DNA from: an uncultured Bacteroidales bacterium
Lineage (GTDB): Bacteria > Bacteroidota > Bacteroidia > Bacteroidales > Paludibacteraceae
Assembly: GCA_946059305.1 (NCBI GenBank)
Contig: CAMGMU010000005.1
Coordinates: forward strand, 1 to 55,781
DNA length: 55,781 nt
Reading direction: 5' to 3'
Made by a program: the position numbers and the translations under genes. Below, in pieces: positions 30,565-38,439 of this stretch (positions are counted from its first letter, which is position 1; the number at the start of each line of letters is the position of its first letter). Under the pieces are notes generated by a model. The model did no database searches, was not told the origin of the DNA, and saw nothing but the letters and a program-made list of their open reading frames with translations.

Positions 30565-32082
30565 ATGAAGAAAATTGCAAAACACATACTGGTCCTCATC
30601 TTGATGGCCATGACGAGCCTCACGATGCAGGCACAAGAAGTAAGCACCACCAATTTGCTGGAGATGGCTCCCTATCGCCATTACATCAACCCGGCATTCG
30701 AGCCTATTACAGATGGATATTTAACCCTTCCGGCTATATCTCATCTTCAGGTATATGGAGGAAATAACTCGCTGGCAATGAATAGCTTGATCATCAATAA
30801 GAAGATCAATGATGATGAGAGCAAGACGATGTGGACGCTAAATCCGGAAAGTGGCGTCAATCTGCTGGATTTATTCCATAAGACCACCTTTGCAAGAGCG
30901 CAAGCACAAGTAGCCATTTTTGGCTTCGGCACCCGACTGTTTCGTAACGGTGGTTATTTTCATTTCAATATCGATGCAAACGTGGATGCGGGCGTGGGCT
31001 TACCCCGCGATCTTTTCCGTTTTGCACTTGGCGGCATGACGGATTTAAACGGTGTAAACACCTTTGATTTAAAAGCTCTCGAATTGAGCGCACAAGCTTA
31101 TTTGTCGCTTTCGATTGGCTATTCTAGACAAATAAACGATCATTGGGTTTGGGGCATGAGCGTGAAACTGCTCGATGGTATTGCCCACGCAAGCATGAAG
31201 CAAGATAATCTGGACCTTATCGCCAGCCCAGATGCTTGGACACTAAAAGGACACGGAAAAATGACCTTGGCTGGGCCATTTGATAGTTATCCGACCAATA
31301 TATCAGCAGATGCCATCACCAATTGGATTAATGGCTCACCACTTGATTTCAAGAACGTTAAAAAATTGCTTACTCCCTCTGGTATTGGTCTTGCGTTTGA
31401 TGCAGGTTTTACGTATAAGCCTGTCAAATACGTGAAACTATCTTTGGCTTTAACCGATATTGGTGCTATTGGATGGCTGAAAAGTTTCAATCAGGGATAT
31501 AACATTAACGGCACTTTCGATGGCGTAGGTTCTATCAATTATAGCGATTATGTAGATGAAACAGGTAAGTTCAACAGCCAAATGTTGGGCGATACCCTCC
31601 TCGGTCGATTGCAAAATGTCTATAAAACAGCATTATCATCTGACGGCAAGAAGTCCAGTGATGCCATATTATCACCCCTCACGATGAAATTAAATGCTGG
31701 CGTTGATGCGTATTTTGCCAATGGAATCATCGGCCTTGGCGTATATAGCAAGACCATGCTCTTTAATTCTAAGTTTTATGAAGAAGTAACAGTTGGTGCT
31801 GCCGTTCGTCCGGCATCATGGTTTAATCTTGCTGTTTCTTATTCAATATTAAATGGCCACAGCGACAATATTGGTGCCGCTTTAGGTTTACGACTTGGCC
31901 CGCTCTCTGTCACGCTCGCAGCTGACTACATTCCGATGACGTATGCTCAAACGCCCATCAATAATACGACCTACCCCATCCCTTATAAGATGAAAGGCGT
32001 AAATGTAGAATTGGGACTTGGCTTCGTTTGGGGTTGGAGACATAACAAATCAAAACCAATAGATTTAGCACAAAATCTTTAA
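30565..32082 (+). CDS. DUF5723 family outer-membrane protein
   Basis: A 505-residue protein from ATG 30565, chosen because AAGGAGG lies upstream and a signal peptide (MKKIAKHILVLILMAMTSLT) follows; the longer frame from 30532 overlaps the lipoprotein gene. The mature protein starts with EVSTTNLLEMAPYRHYINPA, the typical beginning of DUF5723 proteins, and continues as amphipathic beta strands ending with LGLGFVWGWRH, consistent with a FadL-like or porin-type barrel. Cargo unknown. Operon with the lipoprotein upstream; yebC follows 25 bases later. Confidence 0.8.
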   Translation: MKKIAKHILVLILMAMTSLTMQAQEVSTTNLLEMAPYRHYINPAFEPITDGYLTLPAISHLQVYGGNNSLAMNSLIINKKINDDESKTMWTLNPESGVNLLDLFHKTTFARAQAQVAIFGFGTRLFRNGGYFHFNIDANVDAGVGLPRDLFRFALGGMTDLNGVNTFDLKALELSAQAYLSLSIGYSRQINDHWVWGMSVKLLDGIAHASMKQDNLDLIASPDAWTLKGHGKMTLAGPFDSYPTNISADAITNWINGSPLDFKNVKKLLTPSGIGLAFDAGFTYKPVKYVKLSLALTDIGAIGWLKSFNQGYNINGTFDGVGSINYSDYVDETGKFNSQMLGDTLLGRLQNVYKTALSSDGKKSSDAILSPLTMKLNAGVDAYFANGIIGLGVYSKTMLFNSKFYEEVTVGAAVRPASWFNLAVSYSILNGHSDNIGAALGLRLGPLSVTLAADYIPMTYAQTPINNTTYPIPYKMKGVNVELGLGFVWGWRHNKSKPIDLAQNL

Positions 32083-32107
32083 CAACAAAACAGACAAATA
32101 ATTTATT

Positions 32108-32830
32108 ATGGGACGCGCATTTGAATATCGCAAAGCAACCAAATTAGCTCGTTGGGGTCACATGGCCCGTACGTTTACAAAAATCGGTAAAGAAATTACT
32201 ATCGCTGTAAAGGCCGGTGGTCCGGACCCTGACAGCAACCCTCGTCTTCGCGTGCTCATCAAGCAGGCTAAGGATGAGAATATGCCTAAGGACAATATCG
32301 AGCGTGCTATCAAGAAAGCCACCGATAAATCCACAGAAGGTTACAAGGAAATCAATTACGAAGGCTATGGCCCACATGGTATCGCTATCTTCGTAGAAAC
32401 GGCTACAGACAACAATATGCGTACGGTAGCCAACGTTCGCTCTTACTTCACTAAGCATGGCGGCAACCTCGGTACACAAGGCAGCTTGCAGTTCCTCTTT
32501 GACCGCAAGTGCGTTTTCACCACCGCTCCTAAAGAGGTGGATATGGACGAGCTTGAGCTGGAGATGATTGACTATGGAGTAGATGAACTCGGTCAGGACG
32601 AAGACGGCAATATCATCATCTATGGTGCATTTGAGAGCTACTCTGACATTCAGAGCTATCTCGAAAGCAACGGCTTCGAAATCAAGTCGGCTGAGTTTGT
32701 TCGTATTCCTAACGACCTCAAGGAGGTTACCCCTGAGCAGCGTGAGGCTGTGCAGAAACTTATCGATAAGATTGAGGAAGACGAAGACGTGCAGAACGTA
32801 TTCACCAACATGGCTCCTGAAGCTGAATAA
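32108..32830 (+). CDS. yebC: YebC/PmpR family regulator
   Basis: A 240-residue cytosolic protein with the full YebC signature: MGRAFEYRKATKLARWGHMA (in most bacteria MAGHSKW), ITIAVKAGGPDPDSNPRLR, NMPKDNIERAIKK, YEGYGPHGIA and GGNLGTQGSLQFLFDRK. YebC-type proteins act as transcription factors or, as shown for YebC2-like members, help ribosomes on proline stretches. The acidic C-terminus (EEDEDVQNVFTN) is normal. rsmG starts 8 bases after the stop, so they are co-transcribed. Confidence 0.93.
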   Translation: MGRAFEYRKATKLARWGHMARTFTKIGKEITIAVKAGGPDPDSNPRLRVLIKQAKDENMPKDNIERAIKKATDKSTEGYKEINYEGYGPHGIAIFVETATDNNMRTVANVRSYFTKHGGNLGTQGSLQFLFDRKCVFTTAPKEVDMDELELEMIDYGVDELGQDEDGNIIIYGAFESYSDIQSYLESNGFEIKSAEFVRIPNDLKEVTPEQREAVQKLIDKIEEDEDVQNVFTNMAPEAE

Positions 32831-32838
32831 GCAGACAG

Positions 32839-33456
32839 ATGGATATACTGAAGAAATATTTTCATCTTACCCCTCACCAAGAGCAGCAGTTCGCTGCCCT
32901 TGGTGAGCTCTATCCAGAGTGGAATCAGAAGATTAACGTAATCTCTCGCAAGGATATTGGCAATCTCTATGAGCACCATATCCTTCACTCTATGGCTATC
33001 GCCAAAATCATCCATTTTCAGCCCGGAACACGCGTCATGGATATCGGTACGGGCGGTGGATTTCCGGGTATTCCTCTCGCAATCCTTTATCCAGAAACGC
33101 ATTTCACCCTTATTGATTCCATCGGAAAGAAAATCCGCGTGGCGCAAGAGATAGCATCGGCTATCGGATTGACCAACGTGGATATCCGCCAGTTGAGAGC
33201 CGAGGAAGAAAAAGGGAAATACGATTTCATCGTATCGCGAGCCGTTATGCCGCTCGGCGATTTGAAGAAACTCGTACAGAAAAACATTACCAAAGAGCAG
33301 AAAAACGCTATCCCAAACGGTTTGATTGTACTTAAGGGAGGCGACCTGCAAGCAGAACTCTTCCCATTCCGCAATATCGCAGAAGTTCAAGATATCTACG
33401 ATCTGATGCCGGAGGAGTTTTTCAAAACAAAGAAAGTAATTTATCTGCCGCTGTAA
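32839..33456 (+). CDS. rsmG: 16S rRNA (guanine527-N7)-methyltransferase
   Basis: A 205-residue SAM-dependent methyltransferase (GidB). Signature: PEWNQKINVISRKD and HHILHSMAIAKI at the N-terminus, VMDIGTGGGFPGIPLAIL (SAM-binding motif, about 67-84), LIDSIGKKIRVA, and FIVSRAVMPLGDL. It makes m7G527 in 16S rRNA; loss gives low-level streptomycin resistance in other bacteria. Length is normal. Directly behind yebC. Confidence 0.95.
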   Translation: MDILKKYFHLTPHQEQQFAALGELYPEWNQKINVISRKDIGNLYEHHILHSMAIAKIIHFQPGTRVMDIGTGGGFPGIPLAILYPETHFTLIDSIGKKIRVAQEIASAIGLTNVDIRQLRAEEEKGKYDFIVSRAVMPLGDLKKLVQKNITKEQKNAIPNGLIVLKGGDLQAELFPFRNIAEVQDIYDLMPEEFFKTKKVIYLPL

Positions 33457-33555
33457 GGCTATTTACGCATTTGCGCTTTCGTAATCTTACGTATCGAAAT
33501 CAGCATTTTGCGCAAGCTTGCCCAGCATCGGTTTATATAAAATATTCTTACAAAA

Positions 33556-34878
33556 ATGATAAACAAAACGCCTGTACTGCTGCTTACCGGTTATCTCGGA
33601 AGCGGCAAGACTACACTCCTGAATCGGATTCTATCCAACCAAAAAGGTATTCGTTTTGCTGTGGTAGTAAACGATATTGGAGAAGTGAATATCGACGCCG
33701 AACTCATTCAGCAAGGCGGCATTGTAGATCAAAAAGACGACAGCCTCGTTGCTTTGCAAAACGGCTGTATTTGTTGCACATTGAAGATGGATCTCGTGGA
33801 GCAACTCCACGATCTGCTCGCAATGAAGCGCTTTGATTATATCGTAATTGAAGCCAGCGGGATATGCGAACCAGCTCCTATTGCGCAAACCATCTGCTCC
33901 ATGCCTACGCTCGCGCCACAGTACGTAAAAGATGGTATCGCCGAACTCGATTGCATCGTTACCATAGTTGATGCTATGCGCATGCGCGACGAGTTTGGCA
34001 ATGGCGAAAACCTTATTAAAAACATCATCAAAGACGAGGATATCGAGAATCTGCTCATTCAGCAGATTGAATTCTGCAACCTCGTGCTCGTCAACAAAGC
34101 AGCCGACGTCAGTCTGCCCGAACTCAACCGCATCAAGCAGATTATCCATGCCCTTCAGCCAAAGGCTGAGATTATCGAATGCAATTACGGGGATGTGAAT
34201 TTTGATAAGATTCTCAACACCAAGATGTTTGACTTCGATGATGTGGCAGGAAGTGCCGCTTGGATTCAAGCTATCGAGAATCACGATGCAGAGCAGGAAG
34301 AACAAGAGCACGATGAGGAGCACGAGCATCACCATCATGAGCACGATGAAGAGCATGAGCATCACCATCATGAGCACGATGAGGAGCATGAGCATCACCA
34401 TCATGAGCACGATGAGGAGCACGAGCACCACCATCATGAGCATGATGAGGAGCATCCGGAAGGTTGCACGTGTGGGCATTGCCATCACAACGAAGAAACA
34501 GGAGAAGCAGAGGAATACGGTATTGGCACCTTTGTATATATGCGTAGAAGGCCGTTTGATCTTGGATTGTTTGACAATTTTGTAGCACGCCATTGGCCCA
34601 AAAACGTAATTCGAGCAAAGGGTATTTGCTATTTTGGAGACGAATTTGATACGTGTTACGTGTTTGAGCAAGCCGGAAAACAATTCCAACTCAGAAACGC
34701 AGGACAATGGTATGCTACCATGCCAACTGACGAGCTCGAGGACCTCATGCAGAGAGAACCAGCCGTTCGCAAAGATTGGGATGAGGAGTATGGCGACCGC
34801 ATGCAGAAACTTGTATTCATCGGCCAACATCTCGATAAGAAAGCCATTGCTGCCCTTCTGGACGACTGTTTGGAATAA
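33556..34878 (+). CDS. CobW/ZNG-type GTPase with His-rich repeat (metallochaperone)
   Basis: A 440-residue G3E GTPase. Walker A TGYLGSGKTTLLNRIL (about 11-26), the metal-site CxCC motif in NGCICCTL (about 72-79), EASGICEP, NKAAD (base recognition), and a C-terminal CobW_C domain with RAKGICYF and AGQWYA. Between the domains (about 255-300) lie four tandem units of EHDEEHEHHHH, a metal-binding store. Proteins of this kind deliver zinc, cobalt or nickel to client enzymes. The units are encoded by near-identical 33-base repeats (34310-34455), so their number may vary. Regulation by metal is likely in the family, but no operator is seen. The next gene codes for a Cys-rich redox protein. Confidence 0.88.
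   Translation: MINKTPVLLLTGYLGSGKTTLLNRILSNQKGIRFAVVVNDIGEVNIDAELIQQGGIVDQKDDSLVALQNGCICCTLKMDLVEQLHDLLAMKRFDYIVIEASGICEPAPIAQTICSMPTLAPQYVKDGIAELDCIVTIVDAMRMRDEFGNGENLIKNIIKDEDIENLLIQQIEFCNLVLVNKAADVSLPELNRIKQIIHALQPKAEIIECNYGDVNFDKILNTKMFDFDDVAGSAAWIQAIENHDAEQEEQEHDEEHEHHHHEHDEEHEHHHHEHDEEHEHHHHEHDEEHEHHHHEHDEEHPEGCTCGHCHHNEETGEAEEYGIGTFVYMRRRPFDLGLFDNFVARHWPKNVIRAKGICYFGDEFDTCYVFEQAGKQFQLRNAGQWYATMPTDELEDLMQREPAVRKDWDEEYGDRMQKLVFIGQHLDKKAIAALLDDCLE
34310..34455. repeat. 33-base coding repeats for the His-rich linker
   Basis: CATGAGCACGATGAGGAGCA units repeated about four times inside the CobW-like gene; frame preserved (33 = 11 codons). Confidence 0.85.
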
Positions 34879-34924
34879 AAAACGACAATATTATCAGAAT
34901 CACTTCATAGATATTCATATCATA

Positions 34925-35410
34925 GTGGAACCACTCATTATAAATGAAGACGCGCGCGTTGCGCGTGCGCGCGAGCTGTTTGTTGAAGGTTACAATTGCT
35001 GTCAGGCTGTAGCGATGACTTTCGCAGATGTATATGGCATCAGCGAGGAGTTGATGTCGCGTTTGGCGGCCGGTTTTGGCGGAGGCATCGGCAGAATGCG
35101 CGAAACGTGTGGTGCAGTATGCGGCATGGTGTTACTCGCCGGTTTGGATTCAGGCCCCTACCCCAATGCCGAAAACAAGCAGAAGAATTATGCTCAAGTG
35201 CAGGCGCTTGCCGCTGCTTTTAAGGAGCAAACGGGAAGCCTCATCTGCAAAGAATTGCTTGGGCTGAATAAAGAGCGAAAGGATGGCACATTGGCGCCCA
35301 TTCAGATTTGCTCCAAACCCGACGAACGAACCGAAGCGTATTATGCCACGCGTCCGTGTTTGCAGATGGTAGAAACGGCCGTACGTATTTATTGCAGAAA
35401 ACTCCAATGA
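34925..35410 (+). CDS. C_GCAxxG_C_C family redox protein
   Basis: About 161 residues from GTG 34925; the longer open frame upstream overlaps the CobW-like gene and is not needed. Family pattern: ARELFVEGYNCCQAV (first Cys pair), AAGFGGGIGRMRETCGAVCG (GCA-x-x-G-like segment with two Cys) and a C-terminal single Cys in ATRPCLQM. These small proteins, often near molybdopterin, selenium or metal genes, probably hold a metal or undergo redox change; the exact role is not known. Its stop overlaps the tex start (ATGA at 35407-35410), so both are coupled. Confidence 0.82.
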   Translation: MEPLIINEDARVARARELFVEGYNCCQAVAMTFADVYGISEELMSRLAAGFGGGIGRMRETCGAVCGMVLLAGLDSGPYPNAENKQKNYAQVQALAAAFKEQTGSLICKELLGLNKERKDGTLAPIQICSKPDERTEAYYATRPCLQMVETAVRIYCRKLQ

Positions 35411-37524
35411 CGATAGCGCAAATCATATCCAACCGAATAGGCATTTCAGAAAAGCAAGTAGCCGCTGTGTTGTCCCTTCTGGATGAGGGGGCAACTGTGC
35501 CGTTTATTGCTCGATACCGCAAAGAACGCACCGGCAGCATGGACGAGATGCAGATTGCTGCTGTGATGGCCGAGCAAGAGCGTTTGGAAGAATTAATGGC
35601 GCGTAAGCAAACGATTCTCCACACCATTGAAGAGCAAGGTAAGCTGACGGATGCACTCCGGAAGCAGATTGACGACACCTGGGATGCGGCCACGCTTGAA
35701 GACCTTTATCTGCCCTACAAACCCCACCGGAAGACGCGTGCGGATATGGCACGAGAGAAGGGGCTCGAACCGCTCGCAAAGCAACTCATGGCGCAATCCC
35801 CTACCCTGCAACCCGAGCAAGCGGCTTCGCGTTTTATGCTCACCCCTGATGGCAGCCGATTGACCAAAGAAGATGCACTCCAAGGCGCAAGAGACATTAT
35901 TGCCGAATGGGTGAATGAGAGTCAGAACGCGAGAAATGCCATTCGCAGAGAGTTTGATTATAGCGCGATAATCACAAGTAAGGTGGTCAAAGCCAAACAA
36001 ACCGAAGAAGGAGCTGAACAATACAGCGATTATTTCGATACCAAGGATAGGTTGAGCCGTATTCAGAGCCATCGTCTGCTCGCCATGCGAAGAGGTGAAG
36101 CCGAAGGATTTCTGCGTATTGACATCTCGCCTGACCAGCAGAAAGCCATGGAGAAGCTTGACCGCATTTTCTTGAAAGGAAACAACGCATGTACGGAGCA
36201 AGTGAGCATGGCTGTAGAGGATGCGTATAAACGTTTGCTCAAACCAGCTATCGAAACGGAATATGCAGCCGCAGCCAAGCTCAAAGCCGATGAAGAAGCG
36301 ATACGCGTGTTTGCTGACAACGCGCGCGAGTTGCTTCTGGCTGCTCCACTCGGGCAGAAGCGCGTATTGGCCATCGACCCTGGTTTTCGCACAGGTTGCA
36401 AGGTTGTGTGCTTGAGCGCACAAGGCGATTTGCTTCACCATAGTGTAATCTATCCCGTGCCACCCAAAAACGATATTGCAGGCGCAACGAAAGAGCTGAA
36501 AATGCTGCTTTCTAAATTTGCGATTGAGGCAATAGCTATTGGTAACGGCACAGCATCTCGCGAGACAGAAACGTTTGTCAGCCGCATGCTCGATGGTTTG
36601 GGCATAGATGACGTGGACGTATTCGTTGTGAGCGAGAGTGGGGCTTCCGTGTATTCAGCAGGAGCAGTGGCACGAGAGGAGTTTCCTAACGAGGATATAA
36701 CCGTAAGAGGTGCTGTAAGTATCGGAAGAAGATTGATGGACCCACTTGCTGAACTCGTGAAAATCGACCCCAAATCCATTGGAGTAGGTCAATATCAGCA
36801 CGATGTGGATCAAACGAAATTGAAGAATGCACTCACTATGACCGTAGAATCGGTAGTAAACAAAGTGGGAGTAGATGTCAATACAGCCTCTAAGCATCTC
36901 TTGACGTATATCTCAGGTATCGGTCCTGCATTAGCGCAAAATATTGTGAGTTATCGAACGGCCAATGGCCCGTTTGAGAGCCGAAAAGCCTTACTCAAAG
37001 TGCCTAAATTAGGCGCAAAAACATTTGAGCAGGCGGCCGGATTCTTGCGCGTAAGCGGCAGCAATAATCCGCTTGACAACACAGCAGTTCACCCCGAGCG
37101 GTATGCTCTTGTAGAGCAAATGGCGAAGGAAACAGGCTGTTCGGTAAGCGAACTGATTCAGCAGGAAGAAAAGCGTAAAGGTATTGATATTCAGCGATAT
37201 ATAAGTGCAGAAGCTGGTCTTCCCACCTTGCAGGATATTCTCAAGGAACTCGATAAGCCAAGTCGTGATCCTCGCGGAAAAGCCCAGATGTTTCGTTTCT
37301 CCGAAGAGGTACACGAGATTGAGGATTTGCGAGAAGGCATGCAGTTGCCGGGTATTGTAACCAATATTACCGCTTTTGGTGCTTTCGTAGATTTGGGCGT
37401 TCATCAAGATGGATTGATTCATATATCTAAGATGAAAGGCAAGAAGCTCCATCTCGGCCAACAGCTGCAAGTGACCGTCACAGAAGTGGATCTCCGCAGG
37501 CGTCGTATCAGTCTCACGCTTTAG
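35407..37524 (+). CDS. tex: Tex family RNA-binding transcription accessory protein
   Basis: A 705-residue protein from ATG 35407, chosen because it couples with the stop before it and begins MTIAQIISNRIGISEKQVAA as in the family. Domains: Tex N-terminal helical domain with VPFIARYRKERTG; YqgF/RNase H-like domain with RVLAIDPGFRTGCKV (about 318-332); helix-hairpin-helix repeats around ISGIGPALAQNIVSYR and VPKLGAKTFEQAAGFLR; a C-terminal S1 domain with ITAFGAFVDLGVHQDGLIHIS. Tex binds RNA and RNA polymerase and is an Spt6 relative. Highly conserved core gene. Confidence 0.95.
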   Translation: MTIAQIISNRIGISEKQVAAVLSLLDEGATVPFIARYRKERTGSMDEMQIAAVMAEQERLEELMARKQTILHTIEEQGKLTDALRKQIDDTWDAATLEDLYLPYKPHRKTRADMAREKGLEPLAKQLMAQSPTLQPEQAASRFMLTPDGSRLTKEDALQGARDIIAEWVNESQNARNAIRREFDYSAIITSKVVKAKQTEEGAEQYSDYFDTKDRLSRIQSHRLLAMRRGEAEGFLRIDISPDQQKAMEKLDRIFLKGNNACTEQVSMAVEDAYKRLLKPAIETEYAAAAKLKADEEAIRVFADNARELLLAAPLGQKRVLAIDPGFRTGCKVVCLSAQGDLLHHSVIYPVPPKNDIAGATKELKMLLSKFAIEAIAIGNGTASRETETFVSRMLDGLGIDDVDVFVVSESGASVYSAGAVAREEFPNEDITVRGAVSIGRRLMDPLAELVKIDPKSIGVGQYQHDVDQTKLKNALTMTVESVVNKVGVDVNTASKHLLTYISGIGPALAQNIVSYRTANGPFESRKALLKVPKLGAKTFEQAAGFLRVSGSNNPLDNTAVHPERYALVEQMAKETGCSVSELIQQEEKRKGIDIQRYISAEAGLPTLQDILKELDKPSRDPRGKAQMFRFSEEVHEIEDLREGMQLPGIVTNITAFGAFVDLGVHQDGLIHISKMKGKKLHLGQQLQVTVTEVDLRRRRISLTL

Positions 37525-37605
37525 ATGTTTTGATATCCTTTTAAAATAAATAGAAATAGCAATTGGGAGATTTTGGTCTCCGTAATTGTTCAAACAAATA
37601 TTCAG

Positions 37606-38244
37606 ATGGTAATACAACGATTTTTTGTCAATCCATTTCAAGAAGCTTGCTATGTAGTCAGTCAGGCTCAAGGAATGAAAGCTGGCGAATGCCTTCTTAT
37701 TGACTGTGGCGCTTATTATTCGGAAGAGGAAGCGGCCATCAGCAAATATATCGAAACCAATGGCCTTCGTCCGATTGCACATCTTCTGACGCACGCCCAT
37801 CTTGACCATCTGTTTGGCGCACGATTTGTTTTCGAAACGTGGGGACTTCGTCCGATAGTTGATGATGCCGATGAGTCGCTTTTTTCAAACGTGGAGCAGC
37901 AAGCGCAAATGTTTGGACTCCCTCTCATGCGCGAACCGCTATGCGAACACCTTACAATGGTAGCACTACCGCCCTTCGTAAAGGTAATCCACACCCCCGG
38001 ACATACGCAAGGAAGCGTGTGCTATCTACTTAGTGATGCCGAAGAAGGTGCGGAGGTACTCTTCTCAGGAGACACGCTCTTCCAATCGGGCGTAGGACGA
38101 ACGGACTTGCCTGGGGGCAATTATGGGCAACTCATGCAATCGCTCAGCCGCTTAATGACCCTCCATCCGCGCACCAAAGTGCTACCTGGCCATGGCGGTC
38201 AGACTACCATCGAACAAGAAAAAGACGACAACCCCTATCTTTAA
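37606..38244 (+). CDS. MBL-fold metallo-hydrolase (glyoxalase II-like)
   Basis: A 212-residue protein from ATG 37606 (MVIQRFFVNPFQEACYVV); an upstream ATG at 37573 gives an 11-residue extension without similarity. Metal ligands: THAHLDHLFG (HxHxDH), HTPGHTQGSVCY, SGDTLF and LPGHG. This short class matches the GloB-like or YcbL hydrolases that cut thioesters or S-lactoylglutathione-like compounds, but glutathione is rare in this phylum, so the substrate is open. A small hairpin GGAGA-TTTTGG-TCTCC lies just upstream. Confidence 0.88.
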   Translation: MVIQRFFVNPFQEACYVVSQAQGMKAGECLLIDCGAYYSEEEAAISKYIETNGLRPIAHLLTHAHLDHLFGARFVFETWGLRPIVDDADESLFSNVEQQAQMFGLPLMREPLCEHLTMVALPPFVKVIHTPGHTQGSVCYLLSDAEEGAEVLFSGDTLFQSGVGRTDLPGGNYGQLMQSLSRLMTLHPRTKVLPGHGGQTTIEQEKDDNPYL

Positions 38245-38296
38245 TCTATCACGCTATTCTCGCTACACCTCTTGTTTTGAGAATTGGATTAGCTAA

Positions 38297-38380
38297 AGGT
38301 GGGTTCTAATAATTCCCATATTCGAAAAGATAATGATTAATTGTGGGTAAACGTATTAAAGCGAATTTGCGAACCCACCT
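38297..38380. repeat. Dispersed GGTGGGTTC repeat, copy C (divergent centre)
   Basis: Outer arms AGGTGGGTTC and GAACCCACCT are perfect; the centre TTCCCATATTCGAAAAGATA differs from copies A, B and D, yet still gives GTGGGTAA. Between the MBL gene and the MMPL exporter. Confidence 0.85.
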
Positions 38381-38439
38381 AAAGCTAATACGTGTTCAGA
38401 ATCAAGCATCGCGCATAAGCATGCTAAATACGATATTGA

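Noticed and set aside
33631..34830. 399-codon minus-strand open frame opposite the CobW-like gene
   Set aside because: Hydrophobic Met/Leu/Val repeat arises from the antisense of the His/Glu repeats.
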